Assembly: GCF_013408685.1 (NCBI RefSeq)
Contig: NZ_JACBZY010000001.1
Coordinates: 1,054,001 to 1,118,000, forward strand
Source of the DNA: Schumannella luteola
GTDB taxonomy: Bacteria > Actinomycetota > Actinomycetes > Actinomycetales > Microbacteriaceae
Reading direction: 5' to 3'
Length of the DNA: 64,000 nucleotides
Program-made: the position numbers and the translations under genes
In this document: one piece after another, positions 24,275 through 35,935 of the stretch
How positions within the stretch are numbered: position 1 is the first letter of the stretch
Layout of the letters: each line of letters opens with the position of its first letter
The notes under the pieces: generated by a model
Database searches by the model: none
The model's input: only the letters and a program-made list of their open reading frames with translations
Told to the model about the DNA's origin: nothing

Positions 24275-24330
24275 GGGTGGCCACGAAGTGCACGCTTCGG
24301 CGGCGTGTCGCGTGCAGTTTGTGGCCACCC
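24275..24330. repeat. 56-bp palindromic intergenic element, family 1, copy D
   Basis: Starts GGGTGGCCACGAAGTGCACG and ends GTGCAGTTTGTGGCCACCC, with core GGCGTGTCGCG. Its internal sequence matches the reverse complement of the array copies at 11755-11958, 12 kb away, with identical length. Confidence 0.85.
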
Positions 24331-24388
24331 TGCGGACCGCGGACTGCGGACTGCGGGAAGTGGTTGCAGGTGGCGGGGAGCTGGTGCG

Positions 24389-25066
24389 TCAGGCGAGGCG
24401 GGCGACCAGCGCATCCAGTCGGGCGCGCGTGAGGAAGGCGAGCTGAGCCCGCTTGTCGGCCAGCTCGATCTCGGGTCCCAGCTCGAAGCCGCTGAGCCGC
24501 GCGCGGGTGACGGCGGCCTCATTGCGCAGATCGGGTTCGGCGACGATGCGCTCGGCGGCCGGACGGGAGAAGAGGAAGCCGGCGAACGACACCCCGAGCA
24601 GGGTGCTGAAGCCGGCGATGCGGGCGCCGGCGCGGGCTCCGATGAGGAGATGGATGCCGACATCGCCCCGCTCGACCGGGTACGCGTCACCGACCGGGTC
24701 GTGCTCGGGCTGGTAGGTCTGCAGCAGCGCGACGGGCGTGCCGTCGACGGAGGCGAGGAAGGCGTGGTGGGTGGGCAGCCCATCCACGAACTCGTAGACC
24801 TCGCGCAGCTCGTCGGGCGTCGACTCGCTGAGTCCGCCCCAGAAGCGGGATCGCGGCTGCGCGATCCAGCCGTGCAGCGCCGCGAGATCGGCGACGGGGT
24901 CGAGCACGCGCAGCTCGACGAGGCCCAGCGGGGAGTCGGGGTCGCTCCAGACGAGCTCGCCGCGAGAACCGCCGATCAGCCGGTCGGGGTCGCCGGCGGC
25001 GGTGAGCGCGGGGTCGAAGGACGGAGCCGGTGCAGTGGTGGCCGTGGGTGCGGCGTCGGAGGTCAT
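24389..25066 (-). CDS. GNAT acyltransferase, second of the siderophore operon (DesH-like)
   Basis: A 225-residue acetyltransferase of the siderophore type (IucB/RhbD, Acetyltransf_8). An Ala/Thr-rich leader precedes VELRVLDPVADLAALHGWIA, then PRSRFWGGLSESTPDELREV and the acceptor region DVGIHLLIGARAGARIAG. RIVAEPDLRNEAAVTRARLS follows near the end. Its start overlaps the penicillin acylase stop (ATGA). It is a paralogue of the DesC-like enzyme at 29794 but clearly diverged, so it may transfer a different acyl group or modify the finished siderophore. It is the last gene of the operon. Confidence 0.82.
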   Translation of the reverse strand: MTSDAAPTATTAPAPSFDPALTAAGDPDRLIGGSRGELVWSDPDSPLGLVELRVLDPVADLAALHGWIAQPRSRFWGGLSESTPDELREVYEFVDGLPTHHAFLASVDGTPVALLQTYQPEHDPVGDAYPVERGDVGIHLLIGARAGARIAGFSTLLGVSFAGFLFSRPAAERIVAEPDLRNEAAVTRARLSGFELGPEIELADKRAQLAFLTRARLDALVARLA

Positions 25067-27840
25067 GCGGGCTCCTCGGGGGTCGGGGTGCGGGCGGCGG
25101 CAGGCTCGGTTGGGCGCGGTGCTGTGCACGCAAGCTGGTCAGGGGCGCTGTCGAGCCGCATGACAGCTCGGACGGCCCGCTCAGCGGTTTCCGTGCACGA
25201 GCCGACGGTGTTGCGCTCGCCGATCGCGTCGGAGTCGGAGAACGCCGGGTCGCGGGTGAGGCGGCCCCAGTCGGTGGCGATCGGGACCGTTCCGGCGTCG
25301 GCCCAGTCGTCGAGCTGGTCGGCGAAGTGGGGGGATGCGGGGTCGCCATCCGTGCCGAACGGGACGCCCCAGCGGCTGCGCTCGCGGTCGGCGAGATCCC
25401 AGGCCCAGCGGGCGACCGAAGCGCGCCAGGAGCGGTCGCTGACGCCGGGCGCCGAGGCGGTGCAGCGCACGGTGTCGCCGTCGCCGGCGAGCGGCACGTC
25501 GAGCGGGGGCAGTCCGAGCGGTGCGAGGTCGAGGCCGGGCACGTCGGCGAGCACGTGCAGCGGATGCGCTCGGTGGGTATCGCCCCAGGTCGCGCGGGGG
25601 CGGAGTGCGGGGGTGGCCGCGGAGGCGGAGTCGGTCGCGTCGGAGGTCGGCTCCCGGGTGGATCCGGTGTCCCGGGCGGCGCCCGCGGCGGCGTGATCCG
25701 CACCCTCAGCCGTCTCATCGCAGTGCGCCGCATCCTCGAGCGCCGCGAGCGCGAGCTCGACCGCGTCGAGGCCGAGGCCCGGGTCGGTGAGCAGCCGCGG
25801 CAGCGCGCCGGCGACCTGCCCGCGCACCGAGAACCACGGGTCGTAGATCGCTCCGAATCCGTGCGGACGGTGCAGGGGCGCGAGCGCCGGCGCGTCCGCG
25901 ACGCGGACGACGAGGGCTGAGCGCCAGCGGGCGAAGGCGGCGGCGGTCGGGGAGTCCGCATCCATGTCGCCCGACCAGGCGAGCAGCTCGTCGCGGAGAG
26001 TGCGAGCGGATGCCGAGAGCCGCGGCGAGTCAGCGTCGGGGACCAGGCCGATGGCGTGGGCGCCCTCCGGAGCGGCGTGCGCGCCGCGGTCGGCGAACGG
26101 AAGCCCGCCAGCGTTGCCGGCGACCGCGGATAGCAGCGCGCGCAGGGTGTCGGCCGGGTCGAGCCGAGCGTCGGCCCAGACCGGGCCGGCGGTGTCGGCC
26201 GAGGTCGAGCGGCCGGCATCGAGCAGCTCGCGGATGCGGCGGGCGCGGTTCGCCGACGGGTAGCCGAGTCCGAGGTCGCGGGCCGGGTCGTAGGGGGCCT
26301 CGTTCGCGTCGACCGCGATGCCGCCGGATGCCGGCTCGACCGCGACGGACGGCGGCATGACCCGATTCGGCACGACCGCATCCCGAGTCGCGTCGAGCGG
26401 CAGACGCCGCTGCGCTCGGTCGCGGTCGGGCGCGCGGCCGACGACCGCGGAGCGCACGGAGCCGTCACGATCCGCGGCGAGCAGACGGTTCACCGGATCG
26501 ACCCAGTCGCCGAACGCCGCGACCACATCGTCGGCGGTGCGGGCGCGCAGCAGCCGGGGGATCGCGCTCACGCCGAGGTCGGCGTCGACCCGCGCCGGCG
26601 TGCGGAGGCTGTAGGCGATGAACTCGGTACCGTCGCCGACGGTGCCGGCACCGGAGGCGGCGGTCGTGTCGGACCAGTCGGCGGCGGAGGTCGGGACCGG
26701 GGCGAGCTCGGTCACGATCGGCCCACGCCGGGTCTCGTAGGTCGTGAGCTCGACGGGATCGCCGCCGCGCACCGCGATCGTCACGCGGGATGCCGACACC
26801 GGCTCCCAGCCGTCCGGGCTGAGCGCTTCCAGCTCGATGAGCGGAGCGTCGTCCGCGGCACCGGCCGCGCCGGGAACCCGCGCTGGGCCGGGGGCCGTCG
26901 AGTCAGAGGTCGCCGCGTCGCCGGGCCCCGCCGATCGGCCGGGCCCCGTGGTGCCGCTGCCCGCATCCACCCGCCGCAGCCGCTCGCGGAACAGGTCGGC
27001 GCCGTGCGCCATCGCGTTCGTGATGCCCCAGGCCGCGGCGCCGGTGTGGCCGAAGTGCGGCACGCCGGGCACCCCGGGGAAGGCGAGCCCGACGACGTCG
27101 AACTCGGGGCAGGCGAGGCGCACTTGCTGGTAGACGCCGGGCAGCTCGAGCAGGCGGTGCGGGTCGCCCGCGAGCAGGGGGAGTCCGGATGCGGTGCGCG
27201 AGCCGTGCAGGGCCCAGGCGTTGCTCCCGGCGGTCGGGAGGTTCGGGTCGCCGTCGCCCGGAGCTTCGCCGGAGTCGCCGGGCCCGGCGGCGTCGCCGCC
27301 CCGGTCGCCAGTCCCGCCGCCCACGAACAGGTCGACCGCAGCGTCGCCCAGCGCCTCCGCGACGTGCTGCCGCCAGAGCAGCAGCGGGAAGGTGCCGAAC
27401 AGCGCGTGCGCGACGTTCAGCACGCCGAGCGGGGCGTGGTCGGGCCAGGGCTCGGCTTCGAGCGCGCGGCGCTCGCCGAAGTGCGCATCGAGCAGGGCGA
27501 ACTCCGGCGCGGCGGCGCCCCGTTCGCGCATCCCGTCCCGCACGCCGGCCGTGTAGGCGTCGACCCACTCGCGGGTCGCCGGGTGCAGTGCCGCGAGCGC
27601 CGCGTGCGCGCGGCGGGCGGTGTCGTCGAGGCGGGAGCGGTGCGCGAAGACGTCCCACGCGAGTCCGGCCTCGCCGATCAGCGACGCCAGGCGGCCCTCG
27701 GCGCGCAGCCGATCCACCTCGATCTGCCAGCCGCGGTCGTGCGCCGTGACCCGACCCTGGGCGTGCGCGAGCGCGAGTGGGTCCGCGGCGCGCAGGTGCG
27801 GAACACCCTGCGCGTCGCGGAACAGCTCGGCTCGCGTCAC
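25063..27840 (-). CDS. Penicillin acylase-family N-terminal nucleophile hydrolase in the siderophore operon
   Basis: A 925-residue amidase. It starts at a GTG (VTRAELFRDAQGVPHLRA) 4 nt after the desD stop. The autoproteolytic site is TAG|SNAWALHG with nucleophile Ser206, giving an alpha chain of ~205 and a beta chain of ~720 residues. Other family regions include GDPHRLLELPGVYQQVRL and VPHFGHTGAAAWGITNAMAH. No signal peptide is visible, unlike exported penicillin acylases, so it probably acts in the cytoplasm. In a siderophore operon it could remove or exchange an acyl group on a precursor, as PvdQ does for pyoverdine. From memory, similar genes called desG occur in some desferrioxamine clusters. 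Confidence 0.85.
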   Translation of the reverse strand: MTRAELFRDAQGVPHLRAADPLALAHAQGRVTAHDRGWQIEVDRLRAEGRLASLIGEAGLAWDVFAHRSRLDDTARRAHAALAALHPATREWVDAYTAGVRDGMRERGAAAPEFALLDAHFGERRALEAEPWPDHAPLGVLNVAHALFGTFPLLLWRQHVAEALGDAAVDLFVGGGTGDRGGDAAGPGDSGEAPGDGDPNLPTAGSNAWALHGSRTASGLPLLAGDPHRLLELPGVYQQVRLACPEFDVVGLAFPGVPGVPHFGHTGAAAWGITNAMAHGADLFRERLRRVDAGSGTTGPGRSAGPGDAATSDSTAPGPARVPGAAGAADDAPLIELEALSPDGWEPVSASRVTIAVRGGDPVELTTYETRRGPIVTELAPVPTSAADWSDTTAASGAGTVGDGTEFIAYSLRTPARVDADLGVSAIPRLLRARTADDVVAAFGDWVDPVNRLLAADRDGSVRSAVVGRAPDRDRAQRRLPLDATRDAVVPNRVMPPSVAVEPASGGIAVDANEAPYDPARDLGLGYPSANRARRIRELLDAGRSTSADTAGPVWADARLDPADTLRALLSAVAGNAGGLPFADRGAHAAPEGAHAIGLVPDADSPRLSASARTLRDELLAWSGDMDADSPTAAAFARWRSALVVRVADAPALAPLHRPHGFGAIYDPWFSVRGQVAGALPRLLTDPGLGLDAVELALAALEDAAHCDETAEGADHAAAGAARDTGSTREPTSDATDSASAATPALRPRATWGDTHRAHPLHVLADVPGLDLAPLGLPPLDVPLAGDGDTVRCTASAPGVSDRSWRASVARWAWDLADRERSRWGVPFGTDGDPASPHFADQLDDWADAGTVPIATDWGRLTRDPAFSDSDAIGERNTVGSCTETAERAVRAVMRLDSAPDQLACTAPRPTEPAAARTPTPEEPA

Positions 27841-27844
27841 GCGC

Positions 27845-29797
27845 TCAGACCGCAGCGGCGTCGGACTCGGAGCCGGGTGCGGATTCCGACCCGGCCGACC
27901 CGACGGAGACGAGTCCCGCATCCACCCCGGCCGCCGCCGACGAACCGGCCACCGCCGACGAACCGGCCGCCGAGCTCGCCGCCGACCGCCTCGCGATCGG
28001 GTTCGCCATCGTGCCGGCCATGATGAGCGACTGCGACTGGTTCGCCAGGTCGACCATCTGCAGCGTGTTGCGCAGCTGCAGCCGGTTGAGGCACGAGTGC
28101 GCGAAGCGCTCGGCGCGCAGGTCGATCGCCGACTCGAGGTCGGGATGCTCGGCCGCGTGCCGGTCGACGCACTCCGCGACGAGCTGCCAGAACACGTGCT
28201 CGTGCAGCGTGCCGTCGACGTGCAGGATGCCGGCCAGGTGCCGCAGCACCCCGTCGAAGACATCCGTGAAGATCGCCAGCGCGGCCTCCTGCGCGTCGGT
28301 CGGCGCGAGCACCCGCTGCACCGCCTCGGGCACGTCGCGCGGGGCGAGCAGGGCGATCTCCTCGCCGATGTCCTTCATGAAGACGCCGGTCGGCACGTTC
28401 TGCGACAGCACGAGGATGAGGTTCTCGCCATGCGGCATCCAGGCCAGGTCGTGGGCGAGCAGGCTGTGCACGAGCGGGCGCAGGTACGCCTGCAGCAGCG
28501 CGCGCGTCCACACCGTCGCCGGCAGCCCGGACGCGCGGATCATCGCCGTCACGACCGAGGCGGCGTCGGCATCCCGGTGCAGCAGCGAGGCGAGAGTCGC
28601 GACCCGCTCGCCGTCGCGCAGCAGCGGCATCGGGCTCTCGCGCCAGAGCGCGGCGAGCATCTTGCGGTGCGGATTCGGCTGCGCGGTGCGGTGGTAGACG
28701 TCGCCGGTGTAGCCGATGGATGCGCGCTCGCGCAGCACCCGGAAGCCGTTCCGCGCGAACTCGTCATCCCCTGCCACAAGCTCGGCGACCCAGTCGTTGA
28801 TCGCCGGCGTGACGCGCATGTACGCGGGGGAGAGCCCGCGCAGGAAGCCCATGTTCTGCACCGCGATCGCGGTCTTCACGTAGTGCCGCTCGGGGTGCGT
28901 GCGGTTGAAGAGGGTGCGCACCGACTGCTGCGCCGTGTACTCGTCGTCGCCGCGGCCGAGCAGCACGAGGTCACGGCGGGCGAGGTCGGCGGCGAAGGTG
29001 ATCGCGACGCGGTGCTCCCACTGGTGCGGGTGCACGGGCAGCAGGCGGTAGTCGGCCGGGTCGAGCCCGAGGCTCGCGAGCCGGTCGGAGAAGCGCTGCA
29101 GCAGCGTCGGCTCGAGCTCGGTGCCGATCAGCCCGGTCTCGCCGAGCCCGGCGCCGAGCGCGAGGTGGCTGAGCTCCCGCCGCGCGGCGAGCCAGACGAG
29201 GCGGATGGGCCGGGCCGACTCGGGCGCGAAGGCCGCGTGCTCGGCCAGGCCGAAGCCGATGCGCCCGTTGTTCGCGACGAATCCCGGATGCCCCTCGGTC
29301 ATCGACGTCTCGATAGTCTGGAAGTCGGCGACCGCCAGCTCGCCCGCCGACGGGGTTCCGCGGTGCAGCTTGAAGGCCGCGCTCGCGAGGGTCGACGACA
29401 GCTCTTCGAGGTAGGTCGCGAGCAGGGCGTCGGGGATGTCGAGCAGCGGCTGCAGCTCGAGGATGAGCTGGAGGGCGTCGAGCTCGGCGGGCTGGCTCAG
29501 CTCGCCCGGCTCGTCCTGTTCGTCCTGCTCGGCTGACTCGTTCACGAGCTCGCGGGTCAGCGTCGGCTCGTCGATGATCCAGTGCTCGAGCGCGGTGCGC
29601 TCGGCGCGGAAGCGGTAGGTGACGCCCTCGAGGTCGAGGCGCCAGGCATCCCCGTCGGCGGTCGGCGCGAGCAGGCGCTCGTGCGTGAACTCGGCGATCG
29701 CCTTCGCCACGAGGTGTCGGTGCGCGCGGGCCGCGTTCTCGGGGGTGAGGTGCGCGGCGGGGTTCAGGTCGAATCCGGCCATGTCTGCACTGGTCAT
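27845..29797 (-). CDS. desD: NIS siderophore synthetase, IucA/IucC family (DesD-like)
   Basis: A 650-residue ATP-dependent NRPS-independent synthetase that joins and macrocyclises N-hydroxy-N-succinyl/acetyl-diamine units. Family regions: EGHPGFVANNGRIGFG, the ATP-site stretch LLPVHPHQWEHRVAITFA, RTLFNRTHPERHYVKTAIA, and the C-terminal FhuF-like part with DLAWMPHGENLILVL and HSCLNRLQLRNTLQMV. An Ala/Ser-rich tail follows. The ATG at 29797 overlaps the acyltransferase stop (ATGA). The desA-B-C-D order supports desferrioxamine-type assembly. Confidence 0.93.
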   Translation of the reverse strand: MTSADMAGFDLNPAAHLTPENAARAHRHLVAKAIAEFTHERLLAPTADGDAWRLDLEGVTYRFRAERTALEHWIIDEPTLTRELVNESAEQDEQDEPGELSQPAELDALQLILELQPLLDIPDALLATYLEELSSTLASAAFKLHRGTPSAGELAVADFQTIETSMTEGHPGFVANNGRIGFGLAEHAAFAPESARPIRLVWLAARRELSHLALGAGLGETGLIGTELEPTLLQRFSDRLASLGLDPADYRLLPVHPHQWEHRVAITFAADLARRDLVLLGRGDDEYTAQQSVRTLFNRTHPERHYVKTAIAVQNMGFLRGLSPAYMRVTPAINDWVAELVAGDDEFARNGFRVLRERASIGYTGDVYHRTAQPNPHRKMLAALWRESPMPLLRDGERVATLASLLHRDADAASVVTAMIRASGLPATVWTRALLQAYLRPLVHSLLAHDLAWMPHGENLILVLSQNVPTGVFMKDIGEEIALLAPRDVPEAVQRVLAPTDAQEAALAIFTDVFDGVLRHLAGILHVDGTLHEHVFWQLVAECVDRHAAEHPDLESAIDLRAERFAHSCLNRLQLRNTLQMVDLANQSQSLIMAGTMANPIARRSAASSAAGSSAVAGSSAAAGVDAGLVSVGSAGSESAPGSESDAAAV

Positions 29798-30384
29798 CGG
29801 GCGACCTCCGTGGCGAACCCGACGCTCGCCCCGAGTCGCGACGCCGCGAAGTCGGCCCGCGACGCGACACTGAGCAGCGCCCGCTTCACGTGCTCGCCCT
29901 CGGGCACGTCGATCTCGCCGACGGGGCGGAATCCGGCCGCCGCGTTCTTGGCGAGGATGCGCGCGTTGCGCACATCCGGCTCGACCACGACGCGCTCGGC
30001 GTCGCGCTCGGCGAAGCACCAGCGCACGACCTCGGCGAAGACGGCGTCGGTGAAGCCGTGCCGCACTGGCGCGCCCGGCGTCGGGGAAGCGATGAGGATG
30101 TGCATCCCGAGATCCCCGGGTTCGGCGTCGTGCAGCCCGACGAGCAGCACGCGCGCGGGGTCGTAGGTCTCGATCAGGAAGGCGGGAGCGCCGTCGACCG
30201 TGCCGATCCACGAGTCCTGATCCGGATGCGCGACGACCTCGCGGAGGTACGCCGCGACCTGCGCGACGTCGAGGTCGCCCATGCCCCAGAACGCGGAGTT
30301 CGGATGCGCGAGCCAGCCCTGCACGAGGGCGGCGTCGCGCGCGGGGTCGGCGGGCGCGATCGTGATCGCGAGGTCGGCGCTCAT
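29794..30384 (-). CDS. desC: Siderophore GNAT acyltransferase (DesC-like)
   Basis: A 196-residue Acetyltransf_8-type enzyme expected to acylate N-hydroxycadaverine (or a related diamine) with succinyl- or acetyl-CoA. Visible motifs are VQGWLAHPNSAFWGMGDLDV, the substrate strand FLIETYDP, LGMHILIASP with the CoA-binding region, and RVVVEPDVRNARILAKNAAA. It overlaps both neighbours by ATGA junctions and so is coupled within the des operon. Confidence 0.88.
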   Translation of the reverse strand: MSADLAITIAPADPARDAALVQGWLAHPNSAFWGMGDLDVAQVAAYLREVVAHPDQDSWIGTVDGAPAFLIETYDPARVLLVGLHDAEPGDLGMHILIASPTPGAPVRHGFTDAVFAEVVRWCFAERDAERVVVEPDVRNARILAKNAAAGFRPVGEIDVPEGEHVKRALLSVASRADFAASRLGASVGFATEVAR

Positions 30385-31856
30385 CGGGCGACCTCCACGG
30401 CGTCGGCCTCGACCGCATCGGCGCTCGCCGACGCGGCAGCGGCGCTCGCCGCATCCACCGAGCTCGCAGCGGTCGAGCTCGCAGCCGCACCCGGCACCGG
30501 CAGCGCATCCGCCGGCACCCCGAACTCCTGGAACGCGATGCGGCGCTCGATCGGGTAGACCTCGCGTCCGGTGATCGCGGCGATGATGACCGCGTTGCGC
30601 CAGGCGCCGAAGCCGAGGTCGGGGGCGGTCACGCCGTGCGAGTGCTCCTCGCCGTTGAGCACGAACACGCGCCCGCGGTCGCCGTCGACCGTGTACTCGC
30701 GGGCGACGTCGAGGCGGCCCCGCGCATCCCAGTCGAGCCGGTCGCGGATCGGCTCGAGGAAGTCGGGCACCTCGGCCCCGTACCCGGTCGCCAGCACGAG
30801 CGCGCCGGTCTCGCGGCCGTGTTCCTGCTCGAGCTGCCCGTGTCGCAGGTGCAGCCGGTAGCTCTGCGACGCCGGCTACCATTCGGCGCCGAGCACCTCG
30901 GTGTCGCTGAGCAGCGTCGTCGGCACCGGGCCGCTCGCGCTGAGCCGGTAGAGGGTGTCGTAGATCTCGTTGACGAGCTCGCCCGAGATGCCCTTGTAGA
31001 GCGAGCGCTGCTCGCGGCCGACGGCGTCGCGCAGCTCGGTCGGCAGGGCGTGGAAGTGGTCGGTGTACTCGGGGCTCGTCATCTCGAGCGTGAGCTTCGT
31101 GTACTCCATGGGGAAGAAGCGCGGCGATCGCGTGATCCACTCGACCCGGTAGCCGCCGTCGCGGGCGCCCTCGAGCAGGTCGAGGTAGATCTCGGCGGCC
31201 GACTGCCCGCTGTCGACGACCGTGACCGAGGAGGCGGACTGCAGGCGCTCCTTCGACGGCAGGTAGTCGGAGCTGTGCACCACCGGCCCCGGCAGTCCGC
31301 GCAGCGGAGCGGGGACGATCGGACGGGTTCCGACGCCGAGCGCGAGGTGGCGTCCGATCACGGTCTCGGTCGTTCCGGTCGCGGCGACCTCGCTCGTGAC
31401 GCGGTAGGCATCCAGGGCCTCGTCGTGCTCGATGCTGACGACGCGGCGGCCCCAGTGCAGGTTCGGCAGCTGCTCGGACGCCCAGCGGCAGTAGGCGTCG
31501 TACTCGGCGCGCAGCGGGTAGACGTCTTCACGGATGTAGAAGGGGTACAGCCGCCCGGTCTGCTTCAGCCAGTTGAGGAAGGAGTAGGGCGAGGTCGGGT
31601 CGGCCATCGACACGAGGTCGGCCAGGAACGGCACCTGGATCGTCGCGCCGTCGAGCATCATGCCGTGGTGCCAGGCGAAGCCCTCGGCTGCGTCCAGGAA
31701 GACCGCGTCGACGTCGTCGAGCGGTGCGGTCAGGCAGGCGAGGCCGAGGTTGAAGGGGCCGATGCCGACGCCGACGAGGTCGTGGATGTGCGGGGTCGAG
31801 CCGTCGGCGCCGACGGCGGCGAGGTCGTGGATGTGCGGGGTCGCGGGTGCGCTCAT
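30381..31856 (-). pseudogene. desB: L-lysine/diamine N-hydroxylase (DesB-like) interrupted by an in-frame TAG
   Basis: Reads as one 491-codon frame except for a TAG at codon 327 (30876-30878). Before it are the FAD motif VGVGIGPFNLGLA, ADPTSPYSFLNWLKQTGRLY, and the NADPH region VTVVDSGQSAAEIYLDL. After it, in the same frame, come RLHLRHGQLEQEHGRETGAL and the conserved LVLATGYGAEVPDF, then NGEEHSHGVTAPDLG. Flavin monooxygenases of this family need both halves, so the 326-residue product should be inactive unless the stop is read through or is a sequencing error. The first Gly of the usual GSGQSA motif is Asp here. A 24-bp repeat duplicates PHIHDL at the N-terminus. Both ends overlap neighbours by ATGA. 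Confidence 0.85.
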
Positions 31857-33451
31857 CGCGCCACCTCCTGGTTCAGGTCGGCGCTGCGCAGATCGGCGCT
31901 GTCGAGGTCGAGGTCGAGGGCGTCGAGCGCCCCGGTGTCGTGCAGCGCGGCGGCCGCGGCGCGCACCAGCTCGAGCCCGGCGAGCACCTGCTCGGCCGTC
32001 GTCTCGGGGTTGAGCAGCGTGAGCTTGAGCGCCGGTCGGCCGTCGATCACGGTCTTCGCGACGAGCACGCGGCCCGCGTCGAAGAGCACGCGGCGCACGA
32101 GCGGCACGAGACGGTCGGCCTCGGCATCCGTCACGCCCTCGGGCTGCCAGCGGAAGATCACCGTGCTCAGCTGGGTCGGGCTCAGCAGGCGCAGCTCCTC
32201 GTCGTCGGCGAGGCGCGCGTGCACCCGCTGCGTGGTCGCGAGGGTCGTGTCGAACATGCGCCCGAGCTCGTCGGCGCCGAGCGCCCGCAGCGTCGCCCAG
32301 AGCTTGAGCGCGTCGAGACGGCGAGTGGTCTGCAGCGACTTGTCGACCTGGTTCGGCTCGGCGTTCGCGAGCGGGTTGAGGTAGTCGGCGTGCCAGGCTA
32401 TGCGCGTCAGCTCGCGGCCGTCGCGCACGATCAGCGCGCTCGACGACACCGGCTGGAAGAAGCTCTTGTGATAGTCGACGGTCACCGAATCGGCGCGCTC
32501 GACGCCGGTCAGTCGCTGCCGGTGCTCGTGGCTGACGAGCAGGCCGCAGCCGTAGGCGGCATCCACGTGCATCCAGGCGCCGACCGCGCGGGCGGCGTCG
32601 GCGATCTCGGCGAGCGGGTCGATCGTGCCGCGGTCGGTGGTGCCGGCGGTCGCGACGACGGCCATCGGGATGCGGCCCGCGGCGGCCACGGCGGCGAGGC
32701 TCGCGCGCAGGGCGGCCGGTTCGAGGCGGCCGGCGGCGTCGGTCGGAACGCTCACGACCGCGTCGTCGGCCAGCCCGAGCAGCAGCGCCGACTTCTGCAC
32801 GCTGAAGTGCGAGTTCTCGGTCGCGAGGATCGACATGCGCCCGAGCAGGGCGGGGCGGCGGGTGTCGTCGCCGGCATCCGCGGCGGCCTGGACGCGGGCG
32901 AGCGTCGACTCGCGCGCGAGCAGCAGCGCCTGCAGGTTCGACTGCGATCCGCCCGAGGTGAAGACGCCGTCGGGGGTGGGGGCGGCATCCGTCTCGCTGG
33001 CGCCGTCGGCGCCGCTCGCCGCGGCCGTGCCGCGCGCAGGCGCCGAGCCGAACCCGATCCGCCCGGCTGTCCAGTCGATCAGCCGGCGCTCCATGAGCGT
33101 GCCGATCGTCGACTGGTCGTAGGTGTCGACCGAGCTGTTGATGGCGGCGAGCACCGCCTCGGCGGCGACCGCGGGCAGCGCGACCGGGCAGTTGAGGTGG
33201 GCGAGGTAGCCGGGGTCGTGGAACCAGATCGCGTTCGCGGCGAAGACCTCGTCGATCTCGGCCATCGCGGCGCGGGTTCCGACGCCGTCGCCGTCGAGGT
33301 CGGTGGCGTCGACGAGCGACTGCAGCTCGTCGCGGCTCGCACCGGAGAAGGGCTGGCGGATGCCGCGCAGCCGGGTCGCGATCGCGTCGATCGTGTCGTG
33401 CACGGCCTCGGCGTAGCGGTCCGCGGTCGCGGAGGTGAGCAGGTGGGACAC
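31853..33451 (-). CDS. desA: PLP-dependent diamine-forming decarboxylase (DesA-like)
   Basis: A 532-residue group II decarboxylase, first gene of the siderophore operon. It probably makes cadaverine from lysine; a diaminobutyrate-type substrate cannot be excluded. Motifs: [70 protein letters not shown] and the Schiff-base lysine K329 in [13 protein letters not shown]. It starts at a GTG with GAGGAG upstream and has iron boxes 75-110 bp before it. The stop overlaps the desB start by ATGA. Confidence 0.9.
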   Translation of the reverse strand: MSHLLTSATADRYAEAVHDTIDAIATRLRGIRQPFSGASRDELQSLVDATDLDGDGVGTRAAMAEIDEVFAANAIWFHDPGYLAHLNCPVALPAVAAEAVLAAINSSVDTYDQSTIGTLMERRLIDWTAGRIGFGSAPARGTAAASGADGASETDAAPTPDGVFTSGGSQSNLQALLLARESTLARVQAAADAGDDTRRPALLGRMSILATENSHFSVQKSALLLGLADDAVVSVPTDAAGRLEPAALRASLAAVAAAGRIPMAVVATAGTTDRGTIDPLAEIADAARAVGAWMHVDAAYGCGLLVSHEHRQRLTGVERADSVTVDYHKSFFQPVSSSALIVRDGRELTRIAWHADYLNPLANAEPNQVDKSLQTTRRLDALKLWATLRALGADELGRMFDTTLATTQRVHARLADDEELRLLSPTQLSTVIFRWQPEGVTDAEADRLVPLVRRVLFDAGRVLVAKTVIDGRPALKLTLLNPETTAEQVLAGLELVRAAAAALHDTGALDALDLDLDSADLRSADLNQEVAR

Positions 33452-33525
33452 GGATGAGCTCCTCGGAGGGGAAGGAAGTCAGCGGGGATCGTCCCGTCCG
33501 GGATCGCGGGACGCATCCGGACGAG

Positions 33526-33559
33526 TTAGGTCCGCCTTAGTTAGGCGAGCCTTGGCTAA
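33526..33559. promoter_or_regulatory. Two adjoining DtxR/IdeR iron boxes of the des operon
   Basis: TTAGGCGAGCCTTGGCTAA at 33541-33559 matches 14 of 19 positions of the DtxR consensus. TTAGGTCCGCCTTAGTTAG at 33526-33544 matches about 13 and overlaps it. Both are upstream of desA on its promoter side, between desA and recQ. Two overlapping sites suggest tight iron repression. The remainder of the 295-nt gap shows no gene. Confidence 0.7.
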
Positions 33560-33746
33560 TGTACCCACTTCGCGGGGTGCGTCAACCGCACGGATGTCGA
33601 ACAGTGACGCGGTGCGATGGCGGGCGCGTGGATGTCGCGATCCGGCCATCCGGTGTCGTTCCTCCACAGCCGCGAGTCGCCTCGGGCATCCCCATCAGCG
33701 GTGCTCGCGGCGGCGGGCGTCGGTGCGGCTCCGTACAGTGGATGCC

Positions 33747-35879
<2,133 letters not shown>

Positions 35880-35905
35880 CCCGCGCGCGGCGACCTGAAC
35901 GCCGC

Positions 35906-35935
35906 GATGCCCCCTCGCGGAAGCGAGAGGGCATC
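35906..35935 (+). terminator. RecQ terminator hairpin
   Basis: GATGCCCCCTCGC (35906-35918), a GGAA loop and GCGAGAGGGCATC (35923-35935) form a strong stem 27 nt after the recQ stop. A second hairpin (35940-35947 with 35954-35961, CCGTCGGC/GCCGACGG) follows. Confidence 0.8.

Noticed and set aside
23220-24293. Longer N-terminus of the DMT transporter
   Set aside because: The extension is encoded by the palindromic element at 24275-24330 and is not membrane-protein-like.
30381-30797. Separate 138-residue gene after the desB stop
   Set aside because: It is the same reading frame as the upstream half and carries the C-terminal conserved part of the same enzyme; its Met is the internal GTG/ATG-like codon of LATGY.
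33435-33746. N-terminal extension of RecQ
   Set aside because: It would run through the des promoter and iron boxes; a leaderless promoter fits the ATG at 33747.
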